Shown: positions 24,757 through 31,879 of the stretch, in pieces | Numbering within the stretch: position 1 is the first letter of the stretch | Layout of the letters: every line of letters starts with the position of its first letter | NCBI GenBank assembly: GCA_045658985.1 | Contig: JAZOWC010000041.1 | Coordinates: 1-37,879, forward strand | Length of the DNA: 37,879 bases | Source: RGIG3513 sp045658985 | GTDB lineage: Bacteria > Bacillota > Clostridia > Oscillospirales > Butyricicoccaceae | Direction: 5' to 3' | Notes under the pieces: model-generated | Told to the model about the DNA's origin: nothing | What the model saw: only the letters and a program-made list of their open reading frames with translations | Database searches by the model: none | Program-made: the position numbers and the translations under genes

Positions 24757-26196
24757 ATGAGCAGACGTTTTATGAGGTTGATTTCGGTTCTTTTGTGCAT
24801 TGTATTGGCTATGTGCCTTGCTGCCTGCAAAGAGCTGCCCGATAACACCGACGGTACAGAGCAGGACGATAAGCAAACTGGAAACGAACAGCAAAATGAA
24901 AACGAACAGTTGGTCACCGCAGAGAAGATACCCATGCTGTCACACGGCAAGGATACGGTCTATTCCAGATGGTACGACCTGAATGGGGCGGCCTCTATGC
25001 CGGGCAGTCTGTTTTTTGAGGACGCAGAGGTCAGTCTTGACAGCAGCAAATTTGCTTATACGGTCAGCGTAAATACCGACACCGAGGCAAAGGTGCAGAT
25101 AGGCGACAAGTACACCTTTGCGGCAGAAAAACGCGGTGAGCTGTATTTTGCCGTCCTGACCGATGCAAACGGCAACGAGGAATACTACTATGCCCTGCCT
25201 TACGGCTATGACCGCAGCTGGAAGGAATACGTCTATCCCAGAGCCGTAAGCTACGCAGAAAAGTGCCTTGAGGCGATGGCAAACGGCGAGAACCCCACCT
25301 ATTACTGCGAGCTGGACGAGCGTCCCTCTATGCCCGAGGGCAACGACGCGCTGAAGAGACTGTATGAAGCCTTTGAGTTTTTGGGCGACTACCGCGACAG
25401 TGCCGAGTATCTGGCAAGATTTACCGTGCTTGAGGACGTGTACGTAGGTGCCCGCAGTTACAGCGAGTATCAGACCGGCAATATTGCCGGTAAGCAATAT
25501 ATTTCGGTAAGCAAGGGAGTCGACTACTATCCCGACGGGAGCCTGAGGACCGTTCTGGGAGATCCCCTTGGCGATAAGTTGTACGGCGGAGACGGATATG
25601 ACCCTCTGCGCTATATATACGACGAAAACGGCAGAATTGCAAAGGTGCAGACCATCGGTGATGCCCGGCGCCGCGTTGATAACGGCAACAGCGAAATCTC
25701 TGAGTGGGAAATATTGTACTATGCCGATAATGTCACCGAGGAGCTTACTTTGGTCTATGACGAAAACGGCGTGCTTTTAAGCGGCAGGTACGGAGACGGA
25801 CGTGAGATAATCTACCGGTGTGACGATCAGGGCAGGGTAGTGGGAAACAACACCTATTTCATCGAAGGCGTCGGTCAATACTCCTACACCTACGATGAAA
25901 ACGGCAGGCTCGTGCAGACAGTCAAAGATTCCAAAAGCTGGCTTCACGAATATACCGAGAGCCGAACTACCATCACTTATGAGTATGACGAAAACGGACA
26001 CCTCACGAAAACGAGGACCGTGCTGGAGTATCCCGATAACGGTGAAATGGTCTTGGGGTTGGAGCGTGTATATGAGTGTGAAACCGACGGGCAGGGAAGA
26101 AGAACCAAGAGTACGCTGATCTACAGTACCGAATGGGACGTACTGCCCATAATGTATACCGAGTATATCTACTCAGACCGCTACTTCTTTGAATGA
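24757..26196 (+). CDS. Lipoprotein with YD/Rhs-like repeats
   Basis: 479 residues. A type II signal peptide ends in the lipobox LAAC with lipidated Cys24, followed by a Gln/Asn/Glu-rich tether (about 28-52). The first half is a unique region; residues around 155-220 contain YAEKCLEAM and LKRLYEAFEFLGDYRDSAEYLAR, like the clostridial motif in which a short helix pair ends GDYKDSAEY. The second half has five or more YxYDENGRL-type repeats (YIYDENGRI, LVYDENGVL, YRCDDQGRV, YTYDENGRL, YEYDENGHL), the core of YD/Rhs shells. It lacks the Rhs autoproteolytic core and any toxin tail, so it is a short surface beta-repeat protein rather than a full Rhs toxin. Function unknown; possibly carbohydrate or surface binding. 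Confidence 0.8.
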   Translation: MSRRFMRLISVLLCIVLAMCLAACKELPDNTDGTEQDDKQTGNEQQNENEQLVTAEKIPMLSHGKDTVYSRWYDLNGAASMPGSLFFEDAEVSLDSSKFAYTVSVNTDTEAKVQIGDKYTFAAEKRGELYFAVLTDANGNEEYYYALPYGYDRSWKEYVYPRAVSYAEKCLEAMANGENPTYYCELDERPSMPEGNDALKRLYEAFEFLGDYRDSAEYLARFTVLEDVYVGARSYSEYQTGNIAGKQYISVSKGVDYYPDGSLRTVLGDPLGDKLYGGDGYDPLRYIYDENGRIAKVQTIGDARRRVDNGNSEISEWEILYYADNVTEELTLVYDENGVLLSGRYGDGREIIYRCDDQGRVVGNNTYFIEGVGQYSYTYDENGRLVQTVKDSKSWLHEYTESRTTITYEYDENGHLTKTRTVLEYPDNGEMVLGLERVYECETDGQGRRTKSTLIYSTEWDVLPIMYTEYIYSDRYFFE

Positions 26197-26203
26197 GCAT
26201 AAC

Positions 26204-26242
26204 AAAAAGGGCTGAACCCTGTTTGGGGTTCAGCCCTTTTTT
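26204..26242 (+). terminator. Terminator of the lipoprotein gene
   Basis: A 16-bp perfect stem (26204-26219 with 26226-26241, 6-nt loop) ending in T6, eight bases past the stop. Confidence 0.9.
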
Positions 26243-26580
26243 ATCATTTTCTGTTACATATTTCCTGCAGAAATGTTGTTATATATCGCGGTCTCGGGTC
26301 TGCGGAGGCGGAGCAAAGAGCACGATTACAGTTCGTTTATTCATACCTTGCATTATAATACACCCGTTTTATGTGGATAACTCTGTGGATAATGTGCAAA
26401 AGTGTTGATAACACTGGCTTTAACTTTTCCGTAATATCCGGTTTTGTCGAATAATCGCCGATAATGTATAAAAACCGCGTAAAGCTGCAATAACTTTCCG
26501 TTGACATAGTATATAACTATTAGATGTTATATATGATCCCACCCGCGCATATAATATGAGGTATACGGAGGTGGGAGAGC
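26243..26580. other. Intergenic region with DnaA-box-like cluster
   Basis: About 340 bp without a gene. It holds two exact TGTGGATAA boxes (26372-26380, 26384-26392), a third close match TGTTGATAA (26403-26411), an upstream TATAAT (26354-26359), and the promoter of the next gene. TGTGGATAA is the complement of the DnaA box TTATCCACA, and the 3-nt gap between the first two is like that in Firmicute origins. No dnaA, dnaN or rpmH is adjacent. Confidence 0.6.
26501..26532 (+). promoter_or_regulatory. Promoter with inverted repeat for the DUF6512 gene
   Basis: TTGACA (26501-26506), 18 nt, TGTTAT (26525-26530). The inverted repeat ATATAAC-N8-GTTATAT (26511-26517 with 26526-26532) spans the spacer and -10 and may be an operator. 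Confidence 0.55.
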
Positions 26581-27126
26581 GTGAAAAAGTCCGATATCCT
26601 CCCCGAGCAAAAATACCTGCTCTGGGGAATCCCCTTTATTTTTGCCGCAGGGGCGGCACTGCATTACCTCTACGAGCTGACGGGAGAGCGCCCTCTCATA
26701 GGGGCATTAGCTCCCGTCAACGAGAGCGTGTGGGAGCACACCAAGATGGTCTATCTGCCCACGCTGGCTTGGTGGGGCGGCGGTTACCGCAGGCGCAAAG
26801 ACACCGTAGACGCCGACAGATGGTTTTCGGGGGCTATGTGGAGCATCCTGTCATCAATAGCCTCCATGCCCGCACTCTACTATCTGTACACGGGTATTAT
26901 AGGCAGGCATCTGCTGGCTGTGGATATTTCCCTGCTTGCCGTCTGCGCCGTAATCGGTCAGACATTAGGCGCGCACCTCTACCGTCGGGGCAAAGGATAC
27001 CTCGGCCGCAGCGGCGCGCTGGGCATAATCGCCGCGGTGGGCGCGGTGTTTGCGATTTTTACCTTCCGCACGCCCCGTCTGCCCATATTCCGCGACGGCC
27101 TGACGGGAAGATTTGGCCTGCGATAA
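26581..27126 (+). CDS. DUF6512 family membrane protein
   Basis: 181 residues starting with GTG at 26581 behind GGAGGTGGGAG. There are about five membrane helices. After the first helix is the motif LAPVNESVWEHTKMVYLPTL, which I associate with DUF6512 integral membrane proteins of Firmicutes; Glu and His in this motif could coordinate a metal or form an active site, but no activity is known. The C-terminus is basic (FRTPRLPIFRDGLTGRFGLR). It has its own promoter and is not linked to the moxR operon that follows. Confidence 0.75.
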   Translation: MKKSDILPEQKYLLWGIPFIFAAGAALHYLYELTGERPLIGALAPVNESVWEHTKMVYLPTLAWWGGGYRRRKDTVDADRWFSGAMWSILSSIASMPALYYLYTGIIGRHLLAVDISLLAVCAVIGQTLGAHLYRRGKGYLGRSGALGIIAAVGAVFAIFTFRTPRLPIFRDGLTGRFGLR

Positions 27127-27157
27127 CACAAAAACCCGCTCTTTTGCGCGGCGGCAA

Positions 27158-27205
27158 TTGACAACACCTCCCCGAATAAGGTACAATTAATTATTATTAA
27201 TTGTA
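27158..27205 (+). promoter_or_regulatory. moxR operon promoter with perfect 10-bp inverted repeat
   Basis: TTGACA (27158-27163), 18 nt, TACAAT (27182-27187). The inverted repeat TACAATTAAT-TATT-ATTAATTGTA (27182-27205) begins at the -10 and covers the start site. It is AT-only and has no T-tract, so an operator is likelier than a terminator. TATTAATTGTAT (27195-27206) also occurs at the gntR promoter (18599-18610). Confidence 0.7.
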
Positions 27206-27225
27206 TCTTCGGAGGAGTATTTGTT

Positions 27226-28173
27226 ATGGATATGCAGCGTTTTGTGGATTTTCGCAACAAGATCGTGGGCAACTGCGCTCAGGTCATTGTGGGCAAGGAC
27301 GAGGTTATAGAGCAGGTGCTGGTATGCTTTTTGTGCTCGGGCCACGTGCTTTTGGAGGACATTCCCGGTACGGGCAAAACTATGCTCCTTCGCGCCTTTG
27401 CCAAGAGCGTGGGCGGCGATTTCAAGCGTGTGCAGTTCACCCCCGACCTGCTGCCCTCCGATCTGACGGGCATTAACTTCTACAACCAGAAGACCGGCGA
27501 GTTCCAGTTCAAAAAAGGCCCTCTCTTCTCGGGCATTATTCTTGCCGACGAGATCAACCGCGCCACACCCCGTACCCAGTCCTCTCTGCTTGAGGCTATG
27601 GAGGAGCATCAGGTGTCGGTGGACGGCGTTACATATCCCATGGCCGAGCCTTTTATGGTTATGGCAACCCAGAACCCCATCGAGTCCTACGGTACATTTC
27701 CCCTGCCCGAGGCACAGACCGACCGATTCTTTATGCGCCTGCAGCTGGGCTATATGACCCGCGAGCAGGAGATGCAGGTCATCGCCCGTGAGTCGGCGCC
27801 CGATATTATTGCCCGCTTGGAGCAGGTGGTTACAAGCGACGAGATCGCCGAGATCAAGCGCGCATGGCAGCAGGTGCAGGTGGCTCAGGACGTCCGCTCC
27901 TATATGATGGACATCATCGAAAAAACCCGCACCGACAACCGCTTTGTCACAGGCGTCAGCACCCGAGGCGGCATCGCACTGTACAGAGCCTGCCAGGTGC
28001 TTGCCGCACTCAGCGGACGCGATTACGTTGTGCCCGAGGACGTCAAAAAGCTGGCAATCCCCGTACTTGCCCACCGCGTGTCCACCGGCTCCTCCGCACG
28101 TACCGGAGACAGCGTGGAGTATATGCGCAAGCTGGTTGAGTCCGTCCCCGTGCCTCTGGAGCGCCTGAGCTGA
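27226..28173 (+). CDS. MoxR family AAA+ ATPase
   Basis: 315 residues with GGAGG at ideal distance. Walker A is EDIPGTGKT (Lys51) and Walker B is ILADEINR (Asp108, Glu109), followed by sensor 1 MATQNPIES and the MoxR-specific LPEAQTDRFFMRL. The C-terminal lid includes VSTRGGIALYRACQVLAALSGRDYVVPEDVKKL. MoxR ATPases act as chaperones that insert metals or activate partner complexes, usually encoded with DUF58 and transglutaminase/DUF4129 proteins. First gene of a three-gene operon: four bases to the DUF58 gene, which overlaps the next gene. Confidence 0.95.
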   Translation: MDMQRFVDFRNKIVGNCAQVIVGKDEVIEQVLVCFLCSGHVLLEDIPGTGKTMLLRAFAKSVGGDFKRVQFTPDLLPSDLTGINFYNQKTGEFQFKKGPLFSGIILADEINRATPRTQSSLLEAMEEHQVSVDGVTYPMAEPFMVMATQNPIESYGTFPLPEAQTDRFFMRLQLGYMTREQEMQVIARESAPDIIARLEQVVTSDEIAEIKRAWQQVQVAQDVRSYMMDIIEKTRTDNRFVTGVSTRGGIALYRACQVLAALSGRDYVVPEDVKKLAIPVLAHRVSTGSSARTGDSVEYMRKLVESVPVPLERLS

Positions 28174-28177
28174 GTCT

Positions 28178-29272
28178 ATGCTGATTTTTTTGTTCATTCT
28201 GCTTGCAATAGGCGGGATAGCCGAGTGGTGGACACTCAAGCACGGACTTGACGAGGTCACCTACTCCCTCACCCCCGACAAAGATGTGGTAGACCCCGAC
28301 GAGGTGTTCTCCATCACCACTACCATCCAAAACCGCAAGCGTATGCCCATATCATTTTTGCGCGTCAAGGAGCTTATGCCCCCCTCTTTGCGTTTTGTCG
28401 GCGAGCAGGAGCTGAATATAACCCGCGATCTTGAGCATACCATGCTCACCTCCTCGCTCTATCTCGGCTCGCGCAAAGCCTCCTCCCGCTCTCTTGAGGT
28501 CAGCCTTGGGGGCAGAGGCACATATTTCTTTACCGGCTGTACCTTCTACGGCGGCGACTTTCTGGGCGTAAGTCAGGACGTGCGCTACCTGAGCCAGAAC
28601 GCCGAAGTCGTGGTCTGCCCACGCCCCTCGGAGAGCCTTGAGCTTCAGGAGGTGCTCGGCTCATTCTTGGGTGACATCTCGGTACGCAGATTTATACTCG
28701 AAGACCCCGTGCTCACCGTGGGATTCCGTGAATACACGGGCAGAGAGCCCTTCCGCTCCATCAGCTGGACGCAGAGCGCAAGAGGCAGAGGCCTTATGGT
28801 CAAGCAATATGACTATACCGCCGAGCCCTCGGTGACCGTTATGCTCAACGTGGAATACCGCGGCGACCTCACCCGTGAGATGGCCGCAAGGGTCGAAGAA
28901 TGCTACTCCATCACCCGCACCGTATGCGAAACGCTGGAACAAAATGGCGTCAGGTTTGATTTTATCACCAACGCCACCACCGCAGGCGCCGCAGGACGGT
29001 GGACCTACGTGGAGGAGGGCATGGGCGCCCGTCACCTCGGCACCATAATCGAGGGACTGGGCAGGGCAGGCTACGGCAGAATTATGACCTTTGACCGTCT
29101 GGTTGCCCGCGCAATGCGCCGCACCGACACGGGCAGAGGCAGAATACTTATTACCCCCGCACTGCTTGACGGATACCAGAAATCCATCGACCGCATGACC
29201 GCCCGCTGCGGCGGCTGTCTGCGCATCGTCACTCCCGACGAGCTGCAGGGGACAGAGGAGGCGGCACAATGA
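28178..29272 (+). CDS. DUF58 domain-containing protein
   Basis: 364 residues. One N-terminal membrane helix (LIFLFILLAIGGIAEWW) is followed by a beta-rich part with VDPDEVFSITTTIQNRKRMPISFLRVKE, and then the DUF58 core near residue 185: TGREPFRSISWTQSARGRGLMVKQYDYTAEPSVTVMLN, with the conserved Trp and the Asp/Glu pattern of this vWA-like domain. DUF58 proteins are standard partners of MoxR ATPases and may be their substrate. The start has a weak ribosome site (GGAG at 28157) and probably depends on coupling with moxR. The stop overlaps the next start (ATGA). Confidence 0.9.
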   Translation: MLIFLFILLAIGGIAEWWTLKHGLDEVTYSLTPDKDVVDPDEVFSITTTIQNRKRMPISFLRVKELMPPSLRFVGEQELNITRDLEHTMLTSSLYLGSRKASSRSLEVSLGGRGTYFFTGCTFYGGDFLGVSQDVRYLSQNAEVVVCPRPSESLELQEVLGSFLGDISVRRFILEDPVLTVGFREYTGREPFRSISWTQSARGRGLMVKQYDYTAEPSVTVMLNVEYRGDLTREMAARVEECYSITRTVCETLEQNGVRFDFITNATTAGAAGRWTYVEEGMGARHLGTIIEGLGRAGYGRIMTFDRLVARAMRRTDTGRGRILITPALLDGYQKSIDRMTARCGGCLRIVTPDELQGTEEAAQ

Positions 29273-30498
29273 CGGTACTGTATTTTGTCAAGCTTATGAG
29301 CGATCTTGGCTACTACTTTGTGTTTGCCAACTATATCGGCGGCTACGTGGGCGTCAACTACTCCTTCGTGCTGTCGCTGGCGGTTATGTGCGCCGCAGGC
29401 GCGCTGTCCGGCCTGCTTGAAAAACGCGGCATCCTCCGCCTGCTGCCGCCTGTGGCGGCTTTGGCACTGCTTGTGCAGTGCAGAGGGCTGATGGATATCG
29501 TGGTGCTTGTCCCGCCTCTTGTGTATCTGCTCATCGTCTGTATCAAAAAAATCTACCTCCCCGACGGCAACGAGTATCAGGAGCTGTTCTCACTGCAGCT
29601 CAAGACCCTGCTTGTGCTGCCCCTGATATTTGCCTTCAAGGCCGATTTCTACGTGCTCAAGACCTATTGCCTGCCAGCGCTGGCTCTGTTTCTGGCCTCG
29701 GCGGTGCTGAGTATGCGTATGCTCCGCCACAGCACAAAGGTGCTGCAGAGCACCCGTTTTCAGGTGCAGAACGGCCTCACCGTGGGCGCGGTGCTGCTTG
29801 CGGCGTGGGCATTCAGCTCGGGAGCCTTCCTGCGTGCCGCAGGCAAGGTGCTTTCCCTTTTCAGATGGGTGATTTTGCCCGTGGTCGAGGGCCTCGGCCG
29901 ATTGATCAGCTGGATATTCTCGCTGTTTATGGGTCTGGTGATGGCGTTTTTTGCCTTCCTCGGCCGCACCTTCGGCAACGATAACTTCGAAAAACCCAAC
30001 ATCGAGGTGCAGGAGGGCGTCAAAGAAGAAATGAACCTGCTGGAGGGCTACACACCCCCCGACAGCAAGACATTTTCCACCATAGTGATGGTCATCGTCA
30101 TTATCGTGGGACTTATAGGCGCCGTGTATATCTTCAAACGGATGCTCCAGCGCCGCCGCAGACAGGACTCCACGGGATTTTCGGAGAGCGTTCTGCAGAC
30201 CGATGCGGCCAAAACGGTGCGCGACCGTATGATGGCGCCCAAAGACCCCCGCGAGGCGGTCAGGTGGTACTACCGCCGTTTTCTGCGTCATTGCAGGAGC
30301 AGGAATATGCCCGTCACCCCCAATCTTGACAGCCGACGGATCAACGATATGGCGCAGGATATGAATATCGCCCCCCTCGAGGAGACCGATCCTCTGCGCG
30401 AGGTCTATCTTGACGCCCGCTATTCCACAAAGCCCGTCACAGATGAGGATGTACAGCAGGCCAAAGAACGGCTCAAGCGCATCAAAGAGGGCAAATAA
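29269..30498 (+). CDS. Polytopic membrane protein with DUF4129-like C-terminus
   Basis: 409 residues. The N-terminal half has about six membrane helices, then an amphipathic loop, one more helix (IVMVIVIIVGLIGAVYIF) and a basic cytoplasmic end. The end (about 318-405: DPREAVRWYYRRFLRHCRSRNMPVTPNLDSRRIND, then LREVYLDARYSTKPVTDEDVQQAKERL) matches the DUF4129 pattern found at the C-terminus of TgpA-type membrane transglutaminases. The catalytic Cys-His-Asp transglutaminase domain that normally sits between the helices and DUF4129 is absent. Third gene of the MoxR-DUF58 operon. It may be a scaffold subunit working with a separate enzyme, or a degenerate TgpA. Confidence 0.72.
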   Translation: MTVLYFVKLMSDLGYYFVFANYIGGYVGVNYSFVLSLAVMCAAGALSGLLEKRGILRLLPPVAALALLVQCRGLMDIVVLVPPLVYLLIVCIKKIYLPDGNEYQELFSLQLKTLLVLPLIFAFKADFYVLKTYCLPALALFLASAVLSMRMLRHSTKVLQSTRFQVQNGLTVGAVLLAAWAFSSGAFLRAAGKVLSLFRWVILPVVEGLGRLISWIFSLFMGLVMAFFAFLGRTFGNDNFEKPNIEVQEGVKEEMNLLEGYTPPDSKTFSTIVMVIVIIVGLIGAVYIFKRMLQRRRRQDSTGFSESVLQTDAAKTVRDRMMAPKDPREAVRWYYRRFLRHCRSRNMPVTPNLDSRRINDMAQDMNIAPLEETDPLREVYLDARYSTKPVTDEDVQQAKERLKRIKEGK

Positions 30499-30509
30499 CG
30501 GCCAAAAAG

Positions 30510-30546
30510 CTCCCGCGGTTGACATTCGCGGGAGTTTATTGTAAAC
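30510..30546 (+). terminator. Terminator of the moxR operon overlapping a promoter
   Basis: Stem CTCCCGCG/CGCGGGAG (30510-30517 with 30527-30534) followed by TTTATT. The loop holds TTGACA (30519-30524), which with TAAACT (30542-30547, 17 nt) could form the promoter of the next gene. One segment would then end one transcript and begin another. Confidence 0.6.
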
Positions 30547-30595
30547 TAAAACTGACCCCAAACGGGGCATTAAGAAGGAAAAAGGAGAGTTTTTT

Positions 30596-31384
30596 ATGTT
30601 TTGTCCCAAATGCGGAGCAAAGCTGGAAGACGGCGCAGCAGTCTGCTCCTATTGCAAAGAAGAACTGAAAAAGCCCGAAGAACTCAATGCAGAAGAAATA
30701 GCCGAGGAAGTCAAGGCCGAGGCAGCCGAAGAAGCAGCCGAAAAAGCCGAGACCGCCGAGGGCGAGGCGCCTGCCGCAGAGCAGACCGAAAAGCCCGCCA
30801 AGCCCGAAAAGGCCAAAAAAGAAAAGAAAAAACTCAACCTCAAAAACCCCAAGAATATGATCACCGTTATCGCCGCTGTGGTTGCCGTGGTGATATTCGT
30901 GGCAGCTATATTCGGCATTGCCTCTCTGGCCAAAAAAGTCAGAGGCCCCGAAAAGACCGCCGAGGAATACGTTGAGGCTATGACCGACGGCAATATCCGC
31001 AAGGCTCTGCGCAATACCGCGCCCTGGGTGCTCCGCAATATGGCCGAGCAGCTTGATCTCAATGAGAATGCATCGGTCGGCAGGATCGCAAGCGAGTACG
31101 AGGATCAGATGGGTGATTTCGGACTTGGCGGCAAGATCACCATCGAGGAGGTCAGACTGACAGGCTACACCGATGCCAATATGGGCGAGGTGCTCTCTGA
31201 GCTGGATATTTTTGACGACTACTCCATCACCTACAAAGAAGTCAAGTCCATCAGCGAGATCGCTGTGATCGAGGTCGAAGCATCTCTCAAGGTTCTGGGC
31301 GAAAAAGAATACGCCACCTTTGGCGTATACTGCGCACGTCTGGACGGCGAGTGGACTGTCATCGACTTTGACAGCAATTATTAA
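30596..31384 (+). CDS. Zinc-ribbon membrane protein
   Basis: 262 residues with AAAGGAGAG before the ATG. An N-terminal zinc ribbon (CPKC-N10-CSYC; Cys3, 6, 17, 20) is followed by a long Ala/Glu/Lys-rich low-complexity linker (about 21-86) and one membrane helix (about 88-111). The outer domain of about 150 residues starts GPEKTAEEYVEAMTDGNIRKALRNTAPWVLRNMAEQ, like the DUF4878/NTF2-type fold of lipoproteins, and ends YATFGVYCARLDGEWTVIDFDSNY. This zinc-ribbon plus helix plus outer domain plan is common in Clostridia but of unknown role. It follows the moxR operon but with its own likely promoter. Confidence 0.78.
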   Translation: MFCPKCGAKLEDGAAVCSYCKEELKKPEELNAEEIAEEVKAEAAEEAAEKAETAEGEAPAAEQTEKPAKPEKAKKEKKKLNLKNPKNMITVIAAVVAVVIFVAAIFGIASLAKKVRGPEKTAEEYVEAMTDGNIRKALRNTAPWVLRNMAEQLDLNENASVGRIASEYEDQMGDFGLGGKITIEEVRLTGYTDANMGEVLSELDIFDDYSITYKEVKSISEIAVIEVEASLKVLGEKEYATFGVYCARLDGEWTVIDFDSNY

Positions 31385-31396
31385 GCAGTACGTAAT

Positions 31397-31432
31397 AAAA
31401 CCACCGTGTGCTCTCTGCACACGGTGGTTTTT
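31397..31432 (+). terminator. Terminator of the zinc-ribbon gene
   Basis: A 15-bp perfect stem (31397-31411 with 31417-31431, loop TCTCT) ending in T5, 12 bases past the stop. Confidence 0.9.
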
Positions 31433-31879
31433 GTTGTGCTTATATTAGGGAACGGACTGATTTCGCCCACCTACAATTCCCCACGAAGCAGGCTTCGTGG
31501 GGGCCCCGATTGATTAGATATTGCCGAAGTCAATTCGGCAATATCTTGCGACGCACTCGCGTCGCCTCACTCACGTTCGGCCAGCCAATGGCTGACAAAA
31601 CCCTGCATTGCCGTACAAATAGTACTGTCAACCCTCGCGTTAGTTGTATATGGACGAAATCCCCGTTCCTCTCCCCACGAGACCTTGTCTCGCGGGGGCC
31701 CCTATCAATTTGTGCTCACGGGCGGAATGAATCCGCCCTCCGCCTTGCGACGCACTCGCGTCGCCGGAGCGAAACAGCGCTGTTCTCTCGTAAGCCTTCC
31801 CCTTGATGGGGAAGGTGGATTTTTGCCGTAGGCAAAAAGACGGATGAGGTGAAAAAAGCTTCAGCAAATGGGGATTTCA
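31433..31879. repeat. Intergenic repeat patch 4
   Basis: About 450 bp between the zinc-ribbon gene and the 3' end of the DUF1576 gene, with no gene supported. It contains two GGGGGCCCC-NATTGATT/TATCAATT segments (about 31499, 31694) sharing GTGCTCACGGGCGGAAT with 24.3 kb; a CAGCCAATGGCTGA hairpin followed by a GTAC element (31582-31660); GCGACGCACTCGCGTCGCC twice (about 31548-31566, 31747-31765); and a CCTTCCCCTTGATGGGGAAGG module (31797-31817) with GACGGATGAGGTG. Confidence 0.65.

Noticed and set aside
27182..27205. Inverted repeat at moxR as a terminator of the DUF6512 gene
   Set aside because: The stem is entirely A/T except for one G-C pair per side and lacks a U-tract; it overlaps a good -10 box, so an operator is likelier.
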